64,000 nt of DNA, from NCBI GenBank assembly GCA_020026335.1, contig JAHHQO010000008.1, forward strand, positions 49,828 to 113,827, read 5' to 3'. Position 1 is the stretch's first letter. Each line of letters opens with the position of its first letter. The translations under genes and the position numbers were made by a program. Below, piece by piece: positions 50,401-59,579 of this stretch. The notes under the pieces were generated by a model. The model had not been told where the DNA came from, made no database searches, and saw nothing but the letters and a program-made list of their open reading frames with translations. This stretch comes from Alistipes sp. (lineage in GTDB: Bacteria; Bacteroidota; Bacteroidia; Bacteroidales; Rikenellaceae).

Positions 50401-52698
50401 TTATCGGGCGAAGCGCGAGGTGTCTACCTCTTTCATCTTGCGCTCCTTGTAGTCGCCGAAGCGGTAGACGAGGCGCAGGGTGGTCGCACGGTTGTAGCGT
50501 ACCGAGTTGTTCAGGTCGGCATATTGCCCGTTGTGGCGCAGGCGCAGGGGAAAGTTGCCCGTGTCGAACAAATCCTCGCACTTCAGACTCAGCGACATTT
50601 TGTTGCGCAGCAGCGACCACTTCACCCCTGCCGACATGGTGAAAAGAGTGCCGATGTCGAACGTACCCTGTATGGCAGGGCTTTGCACATGGGACGAGAA
50701 CTCGAGGTGGAGGTTCTTGTGGAGCGTGATGGTGTTGTCGGTGTTGAACATCACAAGGGTCTTGTGACGGTTGAAACGCTGGTCGAAGAACTCGTTGCAG
50801 CGGTCGAAGACCGTCAGACAGCAGAGGGTGACCTGTGAGGAGAACCACCGCCCGATGGAGAAGGGCACGACAGCCATGATGCCCACCTTCTGCTCGTAGT
50901 CCCAGTTGGTGCTCTTGTAGATGAGCACGGGGCGGTCGGGACTCTGATAGGGCGACTGTTTGTTTTCGTCCTTGGTGTAGGAGTAGAACGCCTGCAACAT
51001 ATAACGGCGGTTGAAAATGTAGCTGGCGTTGAGGGTGTATTCCAACGAGGGGCGCAGGTCGGGCGAGCCGTGGATTTCGGTGTAGCCGTCGATGTAATTA
51101 ATCGAGGGCTGCATCGCCCAATATTCGGGATAGGTCTTGTCGGTGGTCAGTCCGATTTTGAGAATGCGGTTGGGGTTCTTCATGCGTGTGAAGGAGAATT
51201 GCGGATAGACCGCCCATTTGCGGTATTCCTCTATGCGGTAGTATTCGCCCTTGAGCGAGGCCTCGAACGAGATGCCGTTCGCAAAGCGACTGCCTGTCGA
51301 TAGGTAGAAATCGACCTTGTCCTCCCCGAGTCGGGTGGCGATATTCTTGGTGGGGCGTGAGGAGGTGCAGCCGTTGTAGTTCTGGGTGTTGCGGTTGGCG
51401 GCGTGGAAGTAGGAGAAGCCGTAACCCAATGTCCAGTTGCGGGCGAGGTTGTGGCTTTGGTCGGCATAGAACAGATAGTTGTCCACCTCCTGCATATCAC
51501 GGGTGAGGAGGTGTTCGCGCACCGAAGACGAGTGGTAGAGAATGTCGAGGTTCTGCGTTTTGTCCATGCGGTAGTGGGTGTAGTTAAATCCCATGTCTAG
51601 GCCAAACGGGGCGGAGTAGTCGAGCGAGAGATTGTGGAGTTGCTGTTTGGAGCGGGCGAGGTTGCGGCTGTCCTGAAAATTACCCGTCGAGCGGCTGTCA
51701 CCGTCATCGTTGGGTACGAAATTACCCGTGTAGGTCACGCTCACCGAACTTTTGTCGGAGATGTCGTAGTTGAGCGAGGTGCGGAATTCGTGAATGTCTG
51801 AGGCATGACGCGAGATGTTCGATATGCCGATGTCGTAGGTCTGGTCGCCGACCTTGTGGAGGGCGCGGGTGTCGGAGAGGAGAATGCTCTTGCTCCACGT
51901 GGGGGCGTAGATGGTGCTCCACGAGAGTCGGGGTGTCGCCACGAGCAGGTTGCCTGCGACACCGCCACGACCGTAGTAATTGTCGCGATAGTGGGCGGAG
52001 AGTTGTCCCTCCACGGTGTGCTTCCCGGGGCGGAGGGTAACGATGTTGATGATGGCTCCGTTGGTGTGGTAGCGCGGCGGAGCGTTCTGTATCACCTCGG
52101 TCTGCTTCACCTGCTCGGCAGGTATACTCTCCAGCACGGTGCGGAGCTGGTCGCCACTCAGGGTGGAGGGCTTGCCGTCGATGATGACGGTGACTTTGCG
52201 ACTGCCGATGATGGAGACCTGCGAGCCACTGACCTCTACGCCGGGGAGCTTGTCGAGAATATCCCACGCCGTCTCCACCACCTTGTTTCGGGTGAGGGCG
52301 TGTGTGTCGAAGATGAGCCTGCTGCCCTCGGCCTTCACGATGGGACGCTCGCCACGAATGACGACCTCCTGCATGACCTGCGGGTCGGGACGGAGGGTGA
52401 TGGCGAGGGTGTCGCCTGCCTTGCAGGGGGTGTCGAAGCTCTTGTAGCCGAGGTAGGCGGCGGTGAGAAGGTAATCCCTGTCGGGGGAGACGGAGAGAGA
52501 AAACCTTCCTTCGGTGTCGGTCGCCCCGCCCGCGATGTAGGTCGAGTCGGAAAGACTGCGCAAGATGACACTCACGGCACAGAGGGGCGTTTGTTGCTCA
52601 TCGGTGATGCGTCCGCCGAGCGATGTGCGCGCTTGGGCGTAGGCACAACAATGCCAGGCAAGGAACAGCAACAATAGGGTGGTGAGTTTTATCTTCAT
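50401..52698 (-). CDS. Outer-membrane beta-barrel protein of the TonB-receptor type
   Basis: 765 aa. Signal peptide (to about residue 22), then a carboxypeptidase-like regulatory domain (about 25-105: 'SLGGRITDEQQTPLCAVSVILRS...GRFSLSVSPDRDYLLTAAYLGYKS'). A plug domain (about 110-225) follows with 'WDILDKLPGVEVSGSQVSIIGSRKVTVIIDGKP', then a C-terminal outer-membrane barrel of the OMP_b-brl_3 kind. This resembles TonB-dependent receptors, but no SusD or regulator is beside it. The ligand is unknown. It ends before manC with its own region of 123 bases in between. Confidence 0.88.
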   Translation of the reverse strand: MKIKLTTLLLLFLAWHCCAYAQARTSLGGRITDEQQTPLCAVSVILRSLSDSTYIAGGATDTEGRFSLSVSPDRDYLLTAAYLGYKSFDTPCKAGDTLAITLRPDPQVMQEVVIRGERPIVKAEGSRLIFDTHALTRNKVVETAWDILDKLPGVEVSGSQVSIIGSRKVTVIIDGKPSTLSGDQLRTVLESIPAEQVKQTEVIQNAPPRYHTNGAIINIVTLRPGKHTVEGQLSAHYRDNYYGRGGVAGNLLVATPRLSWSTIYAPTWSKSILLSDTRALHKVGDQTYDIGISNISRHASDIHEFRTSLNYDISDKSSVSVTYTGNFVPNDDGDSRSTGNFQDSRNLARSKQQLHNLSLDYSAPFGLDMGFNYTHYRMDKTQNLDILYHSSSVREHLLTRDMQEVDNYLFYADQSHNLARNWTLGYGFSYFHAANRNTQNYNGCTSSRPTKNIATRLGEDKVDFYLSTGSRFANGISFEASLKGEYYRIEEYRKWAVYPQFSFTRMKNPNRILKIGLTTDKTYPEYWAMQPSINYIDGYTEIHGSPDLRPSLEYTLNASYIFNRRYMLQAFYSYTKDENKQSPYQSPDRPVLIYKSTNWDYEQKVGIMAVVPFSIGRWFSSQVTLCCLTVFDRCNEFFDQRFNRHKTLVMFNTDNTITLHKNLHLEFSSHVQSPAIQGTFDIGTLFTMSAGVKWSLLRNKMSLSLKCEDLFDTGNFPLRLRHNGQYADLNNSVRYNRATTLRLVYRFGDYKERKMKEVDTSRFAR

Positions 52699-52730
52699 GA
52701 GGGGACGCAGTATCGGGGTTTCTTTCCCAA

Positions 52731-52738
52731 CAAAATTA
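52731..52738 (-). promoter_or_regulatory. Probable -7 element of the OM barrel gene
   Basis: On the minus strand TAATTTTG, a perfect TAnnTTTG octamer, lies 32 bases before the ATG; TTTAG about 20 bases upstream is a weak -33. Confidence 0.45.
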
Positions 52739-52928
52739 ACGAAAATAACCGCTAAAAATTAATTATAAAAAATAATTCTTTCTCCTAAATTTTCTGATGC
52801 CCTCGCACCTCCGATTTTCGAGGTGGCGTAGGTCGGGCGAAGAGTGGATTTCGGTGGGGTGAGCTGTCGGCGCAAGGGGCTAAATGTCAATATTTGGGCA
52901 AAATTTTTCTCTTTTTCAGCATATTTTG

Positions 52929-52936
52929 TAACTTTG
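52929..52936 (+). promoter_or_regulatory. Probable -7 element of pssA
   Basis: TAACTTTG is a perfect TAnnTTTG octamer 34 bases before the pssA ATG. The rest of the divergent gap (52739-52928) holds no gene I can support. Confidence 0.5.
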
Positions 52937-52970
52937 TCCCCTATTGTGGAGATTAATTTTTCTTAATACA

Positions 52971-53684
52971 ATGAAAATAAGGCTATTTACCATACCCAAT
53001 CTGCTCACCCTCTCCAATCTGCTTTGCGGTTCGTTTGCGGCGGTGGCAGCATTGAAGTATAATCAGTTGGAGGTCGCTTTCTTCCTCATCATCACTGCGG
53101 CGGTGTTCGATTTCTTCGACGGTTTCGCCGCCCGTCTGCTCAAATGTCCCTCTCCCATCGGCGTGGAACTCGACTCGCTGGCCGACATGGTCTCGTTCGG
53201 ATTTGCACCTGCGGCGGTGTTCTACTCGCTCTACGGCTCATCGGTGGCACATTTCGAATGGAACGAGGAGGTGATGGCCTACGCACAGTATCTGCCTTTA
53301 ATCATCACAGCCTTCTCGGCACTCCGTCTGGCCAAGTTCAATGTCGACGATACCCAACACACCGAATTTGAAGGACTTACCACCACGGCAAACGCCATGT
53401 TCTGTTCTTCCATCGGTTGGCTTGTTTCGACCGGCAGTTTCACCCTGCCCCGCGAGATGATTCTCGGTCTGTCGGTGGTGATGGCCTTCATGCTGATTTC
53501 TCCCGTGAGAATGTTCGCCCTCAAATTCAAGGGCTTCGGCTGGCAGGGCAACGAGTTGCGTTATTCGTTTATTCTCTTTTTGGTGGTGCTTTTCGCCCTT
53601 CTGCGTTGGAAAGCCATACCGCTGGCGATACTGGTTTATGTGACCATATCGCTGGTTCGCTGGCTGCGCGCATCGCATAACTAA
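52971..53684 (+). CDS. pssA: CDP-diacylglycerol-serine O-phosphatidyltransferase
   Basis: 237 aa CDP-alcohol phosphatidyltransferase in the inner membrane. It makes phosphatidylserine, the precursor of phosphatidylethanolamine. The motif DxxDGxxAR...GxxxDxxxD is complete in 'DFFDGFAARLLKCPSPIGVELDSLADM' around residues 46-72. About seven hydrophobic segments are visible, and the N-terminus 'KIRLFTIPNLLTLSNLLCG' is typical of the class II (membrane) PssA. The ATG at 52971 is chosen because upstream in-frame codons precede the predicted promoter spacing. No psd is nearby. Confidence 0.94.
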   Translation: MKIRLFTIPNLLTLSNLLCGSFAAVAALKYNQLEVAFFLIITAAVFDFFDGFAARLLKCPSPIGVELDSLADMVSFGFAPAAVFYSLYGSSVAHFEWNEEVMAYAQYLPLIITAFSALRLAKFNVDDTQHTEFEGLTTTANAMFCSSIGWLVSTGSFTLPREMILGLSVVMAFMLISPVRMFALKFKGFGWQGNELRYSFILFLVVLFALLRWKAIPLAILVYVTISLVRWLRASHN

Positions 53685-53703
53685 CTGTAAGATAGAAGCC
53701 TAA

Positions 53704-53735
53704 TTTGGTTTACTGGTAAAAAATAACTATATTTG
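53704..53735 (+). promoter_or_regulatory. Promoter of the porin gene
   Basis: TTTG (53704-53707), 20 bases, then TATATTTG (53728-53735), a full consensus, 26 bases before the ATG. Confidence 0.75.
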
Positions 53736-53761
53736 CGGCCGCATTCGGCTCTTTTTTTGAT

Positions 53762-55906
53762 ATGATGTTGAGGTTATCGAAAGGTTTTATCCGGACTTTG
53801 GTGTTGGGGTTGCTGCTTGCAGTCCCGACTATGACCTATTCCCAGCATTTCGATGCCAAGTCGATTTTGCGTGCGCGTCAGAACGGTCATTCGGGCAACC
53901 TCTACGGCTCGAATCCCTACGAAACGCAGGACGATGAAAATCAGAATGGCGAAAAACAGGATACCACCAAAAAAGAGCGCAAGATACGCAAACCGCTGGA
54001 GTCCTATTTCTTCAGCGATTCGATTCGCTCGCTGAACAACTTCAAGTGGACGGTGAGCCGCGAGTTCAACCGTGTGGATATCCAACCGCTGGATACCACG
54101 CTCACCGACTTCAGAATCGACTATCCGTTCTACCGCGAGGACGTGGGCGATATGGCGCAGGGTGCTTTGGGTCAGACTTCTCTCCCGATCAACTACTTCC
54201 GCCGTCCCCGTTACTTCGACTTTGTGTTTGCGAGTCCCTACTACGCCTACACCTACGACATGGAGAATGTCCCCTTCTACAACACGAAGCGACCGCTCCT
54301 GAGATTGGGCTACATAGAATCGGGTCAGAAGCGTTTCCGCGAGGAGAACTTCAATATCATGTTGGCGCAGAACGTATCACCCACCACGGGTTTCAACGTC
54401 AACTATAAGGCACGCGGCACACGCGGTCTCTACGACTGGTCGCGCACCAAGAACCACAACCTCTCGGTGGCATTCAGCCACACGGGCAAGCGTTACTCGG
54501 TGCACGCCGCCTACTACAACAACCACATCGAACAGCAGGAGAACGGTGGTGTTGTGGGCAAGTGGGCGATTGCCGATACCACCTTCCAGATGCCTTCGGG
54601 TGTGCCCATGAAACTCTCGGAGGCGGAAGCGAAAAATATCTACCGCAACAATGCTTTCTTCATTACGCAGACTTACGGTATTCCCCTGCAAAGAATGACA
54701 GACGAGGATTTCTCCATGGCGGGACTCTCGTCGGTCTACATCGGTCACTCGTTCCAGTATTCGTCGTGGAGCAAGTATTATACCGACCGCCGCGCCACCT
54801 ATACCAATGAGCGCGACCATCGTGACGAGGAAGGCAACTTCGTACCTGTCACAAGTGAGTATTACGACAACTGGTACATCAACCCCATCGAGTCGCGTGA
54901 CTCGCTCTACGAGAGAGTGGTGTCGAACCGCTTTTTCGTGCAGGCACAGCCGTGGAGTCGTAACAGTGTGGTCAGCACCATCGATGCCGGTGTGGGTATC
55001 GATATGCACACCTACTCACAGTTTGCAATGGACGATTACCTTTCGGGCAAATACGCGAAGAAGAAACAGACCAGCTACTTCGTCTATGGTGCCGTGGAAG
55101 GAAAGATGAGAAAATATCTCGACTGGGACGCGAACTTCAAGTTCTATCCCTCGGGATACAGAGGCGGAGACCTCGATGTGGGTGCCCATCTGGCACTGAC
55201 GGGATTTCTCCGCGGACACCCCCTGGTTCTCGAAGGCGGATTCAGCCTGAACCGCCGTTCGCCATCGTATTGGCAGGAGAACCTATTCACGAACCACTAT
55301 AAGTGGTCCACTCCTTTGGCAAAGGAGAATGAAACCCGTTTTGAGGTTAAGTTTTCGATTCCCGACTTCGCTTTCGAAGTGGGATTCAATCAGAGCGTTG
55401 TCTCCGATAAAATCTACTATGGTGCCGACAGCAATGTGGCACAGGCAGATGGAAACGTAAGCCTGACGGGTGTGTACGCTCGCAAAGATTTCCGTTTCGG
55501 CGGATTTCATTTGGACAACAGGGTATTGTTGCAGTGGAGTACGGATCAGGATGTAGTTCCTGTACCTCTTTTCAGCGCCTACCTTTCATACTATTATGAA
55601 TTCTGGGTAGTGCGTAATGTATTGCGCCTTCAGGTCGGTTTGGACGGTCATATGCAGTCACGCTACTATGCACCGAGCTACAATCCCGCTCTCTCGGCGT
55701 TCTACAACCAGCGCGAAACCGAAGTGGGTAACTATCCCTACCTCGATGCCTTCGTGATGGGTAAATGGAAAAGGATGAGGATTTTTGTGAAATACCAGCA
55801 TGTGAATAAAGGACTCTTTGGCAACGGAGAGTATTTCTCTTTGGCGAACTATCCCCTCAATCCGGGAATGTTCAAAATCGGTATTTCATGGAGTTTCTAT
55901 GATTAG
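53762..55906 (+). CDS. Putative Bacteroidota porin
   Basis: 714 aa. A signal peptide (about residues 1-28, ending TYSQ) is followed by a charged, disordered stretch 'ETQDDENQNGEKQDTTKKERKIRKPLES' region. The remainder is a long series of alternating aromatic strands with the family marks 'FNVNYKARGTRGLYDWSRTKNHNLSVAFSHTGKRYSVHAAYYNN' and 'LRLQVGLDGHMQSRYYAPSYNPALSAFYNQRETEVGNYPYLDAFVMGKWKRMRIFVKYQHVN', typical of the Bacteroidota 'putative porin' family. It ends 'MFKIGISWSFYD', close to an outer-membrane C-terminal strand. Its substrate is unknown. The last 400 bases look slightly more AT-rich to the eye, but not enough to claim recombination. Confidence 0.85.
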   Translation: MMLRLSKGFIRTLVLGLLLAVPTMTYSQHFDAKSILRARQNGHSGNLYGSNPYETQDDENQNGEKQDTTKKERKIRKPLESYFFSDSIRSLNNFKWTVSREFNRVDIQPLDTTLTDFRIDYPFYREDVGDMAQGALGQTSLPINYFRRPRYFDFVFASPYYAYTYDMENVPFYNTKRPLLRLGYIESGQKRFREENFNIMLAQNVSPTTGFNVNYKARGTRGLYDWSRTKNHNLSVAFSHTGKRYSVHAAYYNNHIEQQENGGVVGKWAIADTTFQMPSGVPMKLSEAEAKNIYRNNAFFITQTYGIPLQRMTDEDFSMAGLSSVYIGHSFQYSSWSKYYTDRRATYTNERDHRDEEGNFVPVTSEYYDNWYINPIESRDSLYERVVSNRFFVQAQPWSRNSVVSTIDAGVGIDMHTYSQFAMDDYLSGKYAKKKQTSYFVYGAVEGKMRKYLDWDANFKFYPSGYRGGDLDVGAHLALTGFLRGHPLVLEGGFSLNRRSPSYWQENLFTNHYKWSTPLAKENETRFEVKFSIPDFAFEVGFNQSVVSDKIYYGADSNVAQADGNVSLTGVYARKDFRFGGFHLDNRVLLQWSTDQDVVPVPLFSAYLSYYYEFWVVRNVLRLQVGLDGHMQSRYYAPSYNPALSAFYNQRETEVGNYPYLDAFVMGKWKRMRIFVKYQHVNKGLFGNGEYFSLANYPLNPGMFKIGISWSFYD

Positions 55907-55950
55907 CGTATTGTTCTGCGCGGTGTAAGCTGCCCGCAAAGCAATCTTTT

Positions 55951-56646
55951 ATGTTAAAAAAGACAGTTTTAACTTTTGCGTTCTTAACTATTTTAACAAC
56001 TTTTTACGGTTTTAACGCCAATTTCAGCGCATCGAAAGACATGCAGCTGAACAACGATGGGGAGAGAAGTGTAGATTCCTCGTTGGATTTGAACCGAGAT
56101 TTCAAAATCTCGACCTACGACCATCTGATTCGCAATATCAGCGAACAGGAAGGTAACGACTGGCGACTGATGAGTGCCATTGCTTACCACGAATCACGCT
56201 TTATGCCCGACATTACATCGCGATGCGGTGCCCGAGGTCTGATGCAAATCATGCCTGCGGTAGCACGACAGTTCGATGTAGCCAAGGAGCAGCTCGATGA
56301 CCCCGAAACCAACATTTGGGTAGCCAATAAAGTGCTGACCAAGATTACGACAACGCTTCGTTTCTCCGCCACCACCTCAGACCACGATAAGATGAAAATC
56401 GTGTTGGCGGCATACAACGGAGGCATAGGCCATGTGACTGACGCACGACGTCTGGCACGCGCCTATGGAGAAAATCCCAATTCATGGGAAGTAGTGGCTA
56501 AATACCTTTGTCTCAAATCGTTGCCGGAGTACTACGAAAGTGACCTGGTGAAATGCGGTCGCTTTGGTGGTAGTAAGGAGACATTGGCATACGTGGATAA
56601 TGTGATGGGTCGATACGACAAGTATTGTACGATTGCCATGAGATAA
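55951..56646 (+). CDS. Lytic transglycosylase (SLT/MltF-like)
   Basis: 231 aa with an N-terminal membrane or signal segment (about residues 5-24). The lysozyme-like SLT domain spans about 55-215: catalytic Glu in 'AIAYHESRFMPDI' near residue 77, then 'GARGLMQIMPAVARQF' and 'KIVLAAYNGGIGHVTDARRLA' (AYNxG). It cleaves peptidoglycan to form 1,6-anhydro ends in the periplasm. It lacks the amino-acid-binding domain of full MltF, so it resembles the short family of Bacteroidota. It is 44 bases after the porin gene and may be co-transcribed. A terminator follows. Confidence 0.9.
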   Translation: MLKKTVLTFAFLTILTTFYGFNANFSASKDMQLNNDGERSVDSSLDLNRDFKISTYDHLIRNISEQEGNDWRLMSAIAYHESRFMPDITSRCGARGLMQIMPAVARQFDVAKEQLDDPETNIWVANKVLTKITTTLRFSATTSDHDKMKIVLAAYNGGIGHVTDARRLARAYGENPNSWEVVAKYLCLKSLPEYYESDLVKCGRFGGSKETLAYVDNVMGRYDKYCTIAMR

Positions 56647-56671
56647 CATTCTCCACAGGCTGACGCAAAAT

Positions 56672-56704
56672 GCAGGCTCTAATTTGTAGAGACCTGCTTT
56701 TTTT
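56672..56704 (+). terminator. Terminator of the porin/transglycosylase unit
   Basis: GCAGGCTCTA pairs with TAGAG-A-CCTGC (one bulged A), followed by seven T residues, 25 bases after the transglycosylase stop. Confidence 0.85.
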
Positions 56705-56833
56705 ATGCCCTGTCGTGAACGGGACGGCGGGGAGAAAGGGTCGAACGCTAAGGGGTGTGGCGTGTGGCGCGTGAACCCGAAACTGACCCTCCTACACATA
56801 TAGATAAACCCCTCAAAACCGCCCCAAAGGCAC

Positions 56834-56876
56834 AAAAAAATAAGAGCGATGTACCATTTGCGGTACATGGCTCTTA
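56834..56876 (-). terminator. Terminator of the PCMD lipoprotein operon
   Basis: TAAGAGC-ATGTACC pairs with GGTACAT-GCTCTTA (one mismatched pair inside), followed on the minus strand by seven T residues (56834-56840). Confidence 0.88.
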
Positions 56877-56908
56877 CTGCTTTATATCAGCTCCTTTTGC
56901 GGAGACGA

Positions 56909-58630
56909 TTACTTGGTCGAGGGGTCTACATAGTCGTAGAGCAACTCCATGTCGTCAATCCACAACTCGCTCTGGGTACTACCGATGAAGTAGTCACCCC
57001 AAATCGAGGCGGTGCAGACAATCATTACGTGGGTGGGGGCTGTCTCCATGTCGCTGTACTCCACGGGAATGGTCACCTGTGTCCACTCATCTACATTCTT
57101 GTCGAAGACGCGCTCGCCATAGCCGATGACGTCCTTGCTCTTGGGGTTGAAGAAGGTCGCCACGCTACGTGTATCGACACAGATGGGCGAGTTGTCGTTG
57201 GCTACCACATTGCCGTCCTTGTCACGACCGTACTCCTCCTTGGTCCATGTACCCATGGCGATGTAGACCTTGTTCATGTCGGGGTCACCGATGGCTACGT
57301 CCTGACCTGCGGGACGATTCTGCGAGTCGATGCGGTCAATCTTGCCCACCTTGCCCTTCATCCAAAAGCGCAGTGCCGTGGGACGCTGGGTCATCGGACG
57401 ACCGAAGGCAATAATACCGTTCGTACCGGCGGTTCTGAGGTATTCACCCGTGAAGAGGTTACCTGCCGCAAACTTACCCAGACCCAACACGGTCACGTGG
57501 TAGGATTTGAGCCATGCGCTCTGACGACCGCTTGAACCGGGACGGATGTCGCTGACGCCCTGTGTGAGGGTCTTGCCACCAATCTTCGCACCCGGATTAC
57601 CCGTACCCCAATAGGGATTGCCCTCGAGGAAGGGATAGACCACATCGTTCTTGGTGTACCAATCCTCCATGCCGCCGTTGACGAGCTGGGGGGTGGTGCC
57701 GGTGGTCACGGTCTTGGCAGGCGACTCCTCGTCGTTGCAGTAGGCCTTCACCTCGTAGGAGGTCTCCGCCTCGGCTGCCACGTGTGCCGAGAACTTACCG
57801 CCCTCCACCTTGACATCCTTTACCTCTGTCCATGCTTCGGTGCCGCTCTTGCGGTAACGGAAGCCCATCTTCTGTGCGCCGTCCAAACCGCTGCCGTAGA
57901 GCCAGATGACCTTCGACCATGCGTAAGCACCTGTCAGATTGACGGTGTGCTCCAAAATCGTCACGTTGATGGTCCATGTGGTGCTCTTCTCGCGAATGGT
58001 GGTCACCACCTGCTGGGGCGAGGTGAAGTCGCGCTGCGAAAGCTCCTCCTTGGTGACATCGTACTCGGTGATGCCGTCGGGACCCAGTTTCATCTCCTTG
58101 ATGGTGAGATGCTTGAGGTCAGTGCCTTGGGGCATGTATACCGTGATGGTGTGTTTGTCGGTGTCGATGGTCGTACCGCCAATCTGACCTGCCACGGTGA
58201 ACTGATAGCTCATCTGCTGTGTAGCGACAATCTGCCACTCGTAATCCTGATAGAGGGTGAGGGTGACGGGCAGGGGCTGCGAGAGGTCGAGATGACCGGT
58301 CAGCGGACACGAGGTCTGAATCTTGGGAATGATATCCTCGGGGGTGAGGGTGGTGTTGTGGGGTACACAACCGAACTTCACGCTCTTGACCTCGACATTG
58401 TGGGCATCGCACTGCTCGTTGAGCTGAAGATACACGGTGCTGATTTCGCCCTGCTTGCCCAGCTCGATGGACTGGAGGGTGAATGCCGGAGCGGGGTTGT
58501 CCTGACTGACGCTGCCGCTCTCCATGTCCTCGATTTTCAGTTCGATGACCGGATAAGGTATGTCGTTCTTGATGCACGAGCCGGCCAGAAGAGCCACGGC
58601 TGTCATGCACGAATAGATAAAGTATTTCAT
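56909..58630 (-). CDS. Surface lipoprotein with a PCMD domain
   Basis: 573 aa. The N-terminus has a lipoprotein-type signal ending 'LLAGSC' with Cys19 as the lipidated residue. About 300 residues of Ig-like or beta-sandwich repeats follow. The C-terminal PCMD (putative carbohydrate metabolism) domain covers about 315-565, recognised by 'NGGMEDWY', 'NPYWGTGN', 'RPGSSGRQSAWLKS', 'GNLFTGEY' and 'LWIDDMELLYDY'. The fold is jelly-roll-like and possibly carbohydrate-binding. It is the last gene of a three-gene unit with two paralogous outer-membrane proteins. Its partners suggest a cell-surface complex; the actual role is unknown. Confidence 0.85.
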   Translation of the reverse strand: MKYFIYSCMTAVALLAGSCIKNDIPYPVIELKIEDMESGSVSQDNPAPAFTLQSIELGKQGEISTVYLQLNEQCDAHNVEVKSVKFGCVPHNTTLTPEDIIPKIQTSCPLTGHLDLSQPLPVTLTLYQDYEWQIVATQQMSYQFTVAGQIGGTTIDTDKHTITVYMPQGTDLKHLTIKEMKLGPDGITEYDVTKEELSQRDFTSPQQVVTTIREKSTTWTINVTILEHTVNLTGAYAWSKVIWLYGSGLDGAQKMGFRYRKSGTEAWTEVKDVKVEGGKFSAHVAAEAETSYEVKAYCNDEESPAKTVTTGTTPQLVNGGMEDWYTKNDVVYPFLEGNPYWGTGNPGAKIGGKTLTQGVSDIRPGSSGRQSAWLKSYHVTVLGLGKFAAGNLFTGEYLRTAGTNGIIAFGRPMTQRPTALRFWMKGKVGKIDRIDSQNRPAGQDVAIGDPDMNKVYIAMGTWTKEEYGRDKDGNVVANDNSPICVDTRSVATFFNPKSKDVIGYGERVFDKNVDEWTQVTIPVEYSDMETAPTHVMIVCTASIWGDYFIGSTQSELWIDDMELLYDYVDPSTK

Positions 58631-58634
58631 CGTC

Positions 58635-59567
58635 TTACTCCTTTTTCTTGTTCCACAAATGTATGGTCATACCGATGTTGATGGCCGCGATGTTGAGTTT
58701 GAACTTCATCTTCGAAGCCTTGCGCGAACCGATTTTCACACCTGTGACGGGGTCTTTCATCGATACGTTGGTGTATTGCAGACCGCCCAGTCCGAAGGAG
58801 AGCGTTGCGCAAACATTGGGGTAGAGATAGACCGCCACACCGGGATTGAAGGCCAGCTTGAGCTGAACGTTGTCGCTCTTGTAGCGGTGGCGCTCGTCAC
58901 CCGAGTCATATGCAAAGTCGGTCTTACCGGTTACGACCGCCAGCTCCAACTCGGCAAAGAGTCCGAAACGACCCTTGGGGTCGAGACCTGCATACGAACG
59001 GTGGAAGATACCGAACGAATAGTTGTTGCTCGTGAGGTCGAGGTAGGGAATATCGCCGTCGATGTCGTTGATTTCGCCGAAGTCGAAACGTGCGTTGTCG
59101 ATGTTACCCGACACGTGGTTGTATCCGAAGCGGAAACCCAGACAGTGGTTGTCGCGGTAGAAATAGCCCACGAAAGGACGAATGGTGGCGATGGTACCGT
59201 CGGCATTGAGGTTGTCGAGAATGAGCATGAAATCGGTGTCATCGCTCGACAGTGTACCATAGGATGCCGTCATGCCAAACATCACCTCACCCTTGTAGGC
59301 GAATTTGATTTTGTTGATTTCGCGGTCGATACGGTGGCGTGTGGGCAGGAAGTTGCGATGCTTCTTGGGGCTGCGCACCTCTGTGGCTGTGGCCGAGAGG
59401 GGGTTCTGCTCCGCGAGCGTGTTTTCTGCCATGAGGGGCTGGTTCACCGTGAGGGGTGCGCTGACCGCTGTCGGTGTGGTCTCTTCCTTATCCGAGTTCT
59501 CTGTGGTGTGGGCCGACAAGGTCAGCATCGGTAAGAAGGCTATGAGTGAGAGTAAAATTTTCTTCAT
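58635..59567 (-). CDS. Outer-membrane protein, paralogue of the upstream gene
   Basis: 310 aa with a signal peptide (MKKILLSLIAFLPMLTLSA). A low-complexity region of about 50 residues (Thr/Glu/Pro) is followed by a barrel-like domain: 'KIKFAYKGEVMFGMTASYGTLSSDDTDFML' ... 'RPFVGYFYRDNHCLGFRFGYNHV' ... 'MKFKLNIAAINIGMTIHLW'. It aligns with the next gene upstream at 'GxTASYxTxSxxxxxFxI' and the C-terminal 'GITYT..KMNFKVNIFSIGLG' pattern, so the two arose by tandem duplication. It is four bases from the PCMD gene. The family is unknown to me. Confidence 0.75.
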   Translation of the reverse strand: MKKILLSLIAFLPMLTLSAHTTENSDKEETTPTAVSAPLTVNQPLMAENTLAEQNPLSATATEVRSPKKHRNFLPTRHRIDREINKIKFAYKGEVMFGMTASYGTLSSDDTDFMLILDNLNADGTIATIRPFVGYFYRDNHCLGFRFGYNHVSGNIDNARFDFGEINDIDGDIPYLDLTSNNYSFGIFHRSYAGLDPKGRFGLFAELELAVVTGKTDFAYDSGDERHRYKSDNVQLKLAFNPGVAVYLYPNVCATLSFGLGGLQYTNVSMKDPVTGVKIGSRKASKMKFKLNIAAINIGMTIHLWNKKKE

Positions 59568-59579
59568 GTCCGAGCTGTT

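Noticed and set aside
55300..56650. Horizontal transfer of the porin 3' end and transglycosylase gene
   Set aside because: The region looks a little more AT-rich to the eye, but there are no repeats, integrase or abrupt edges to support transfer.
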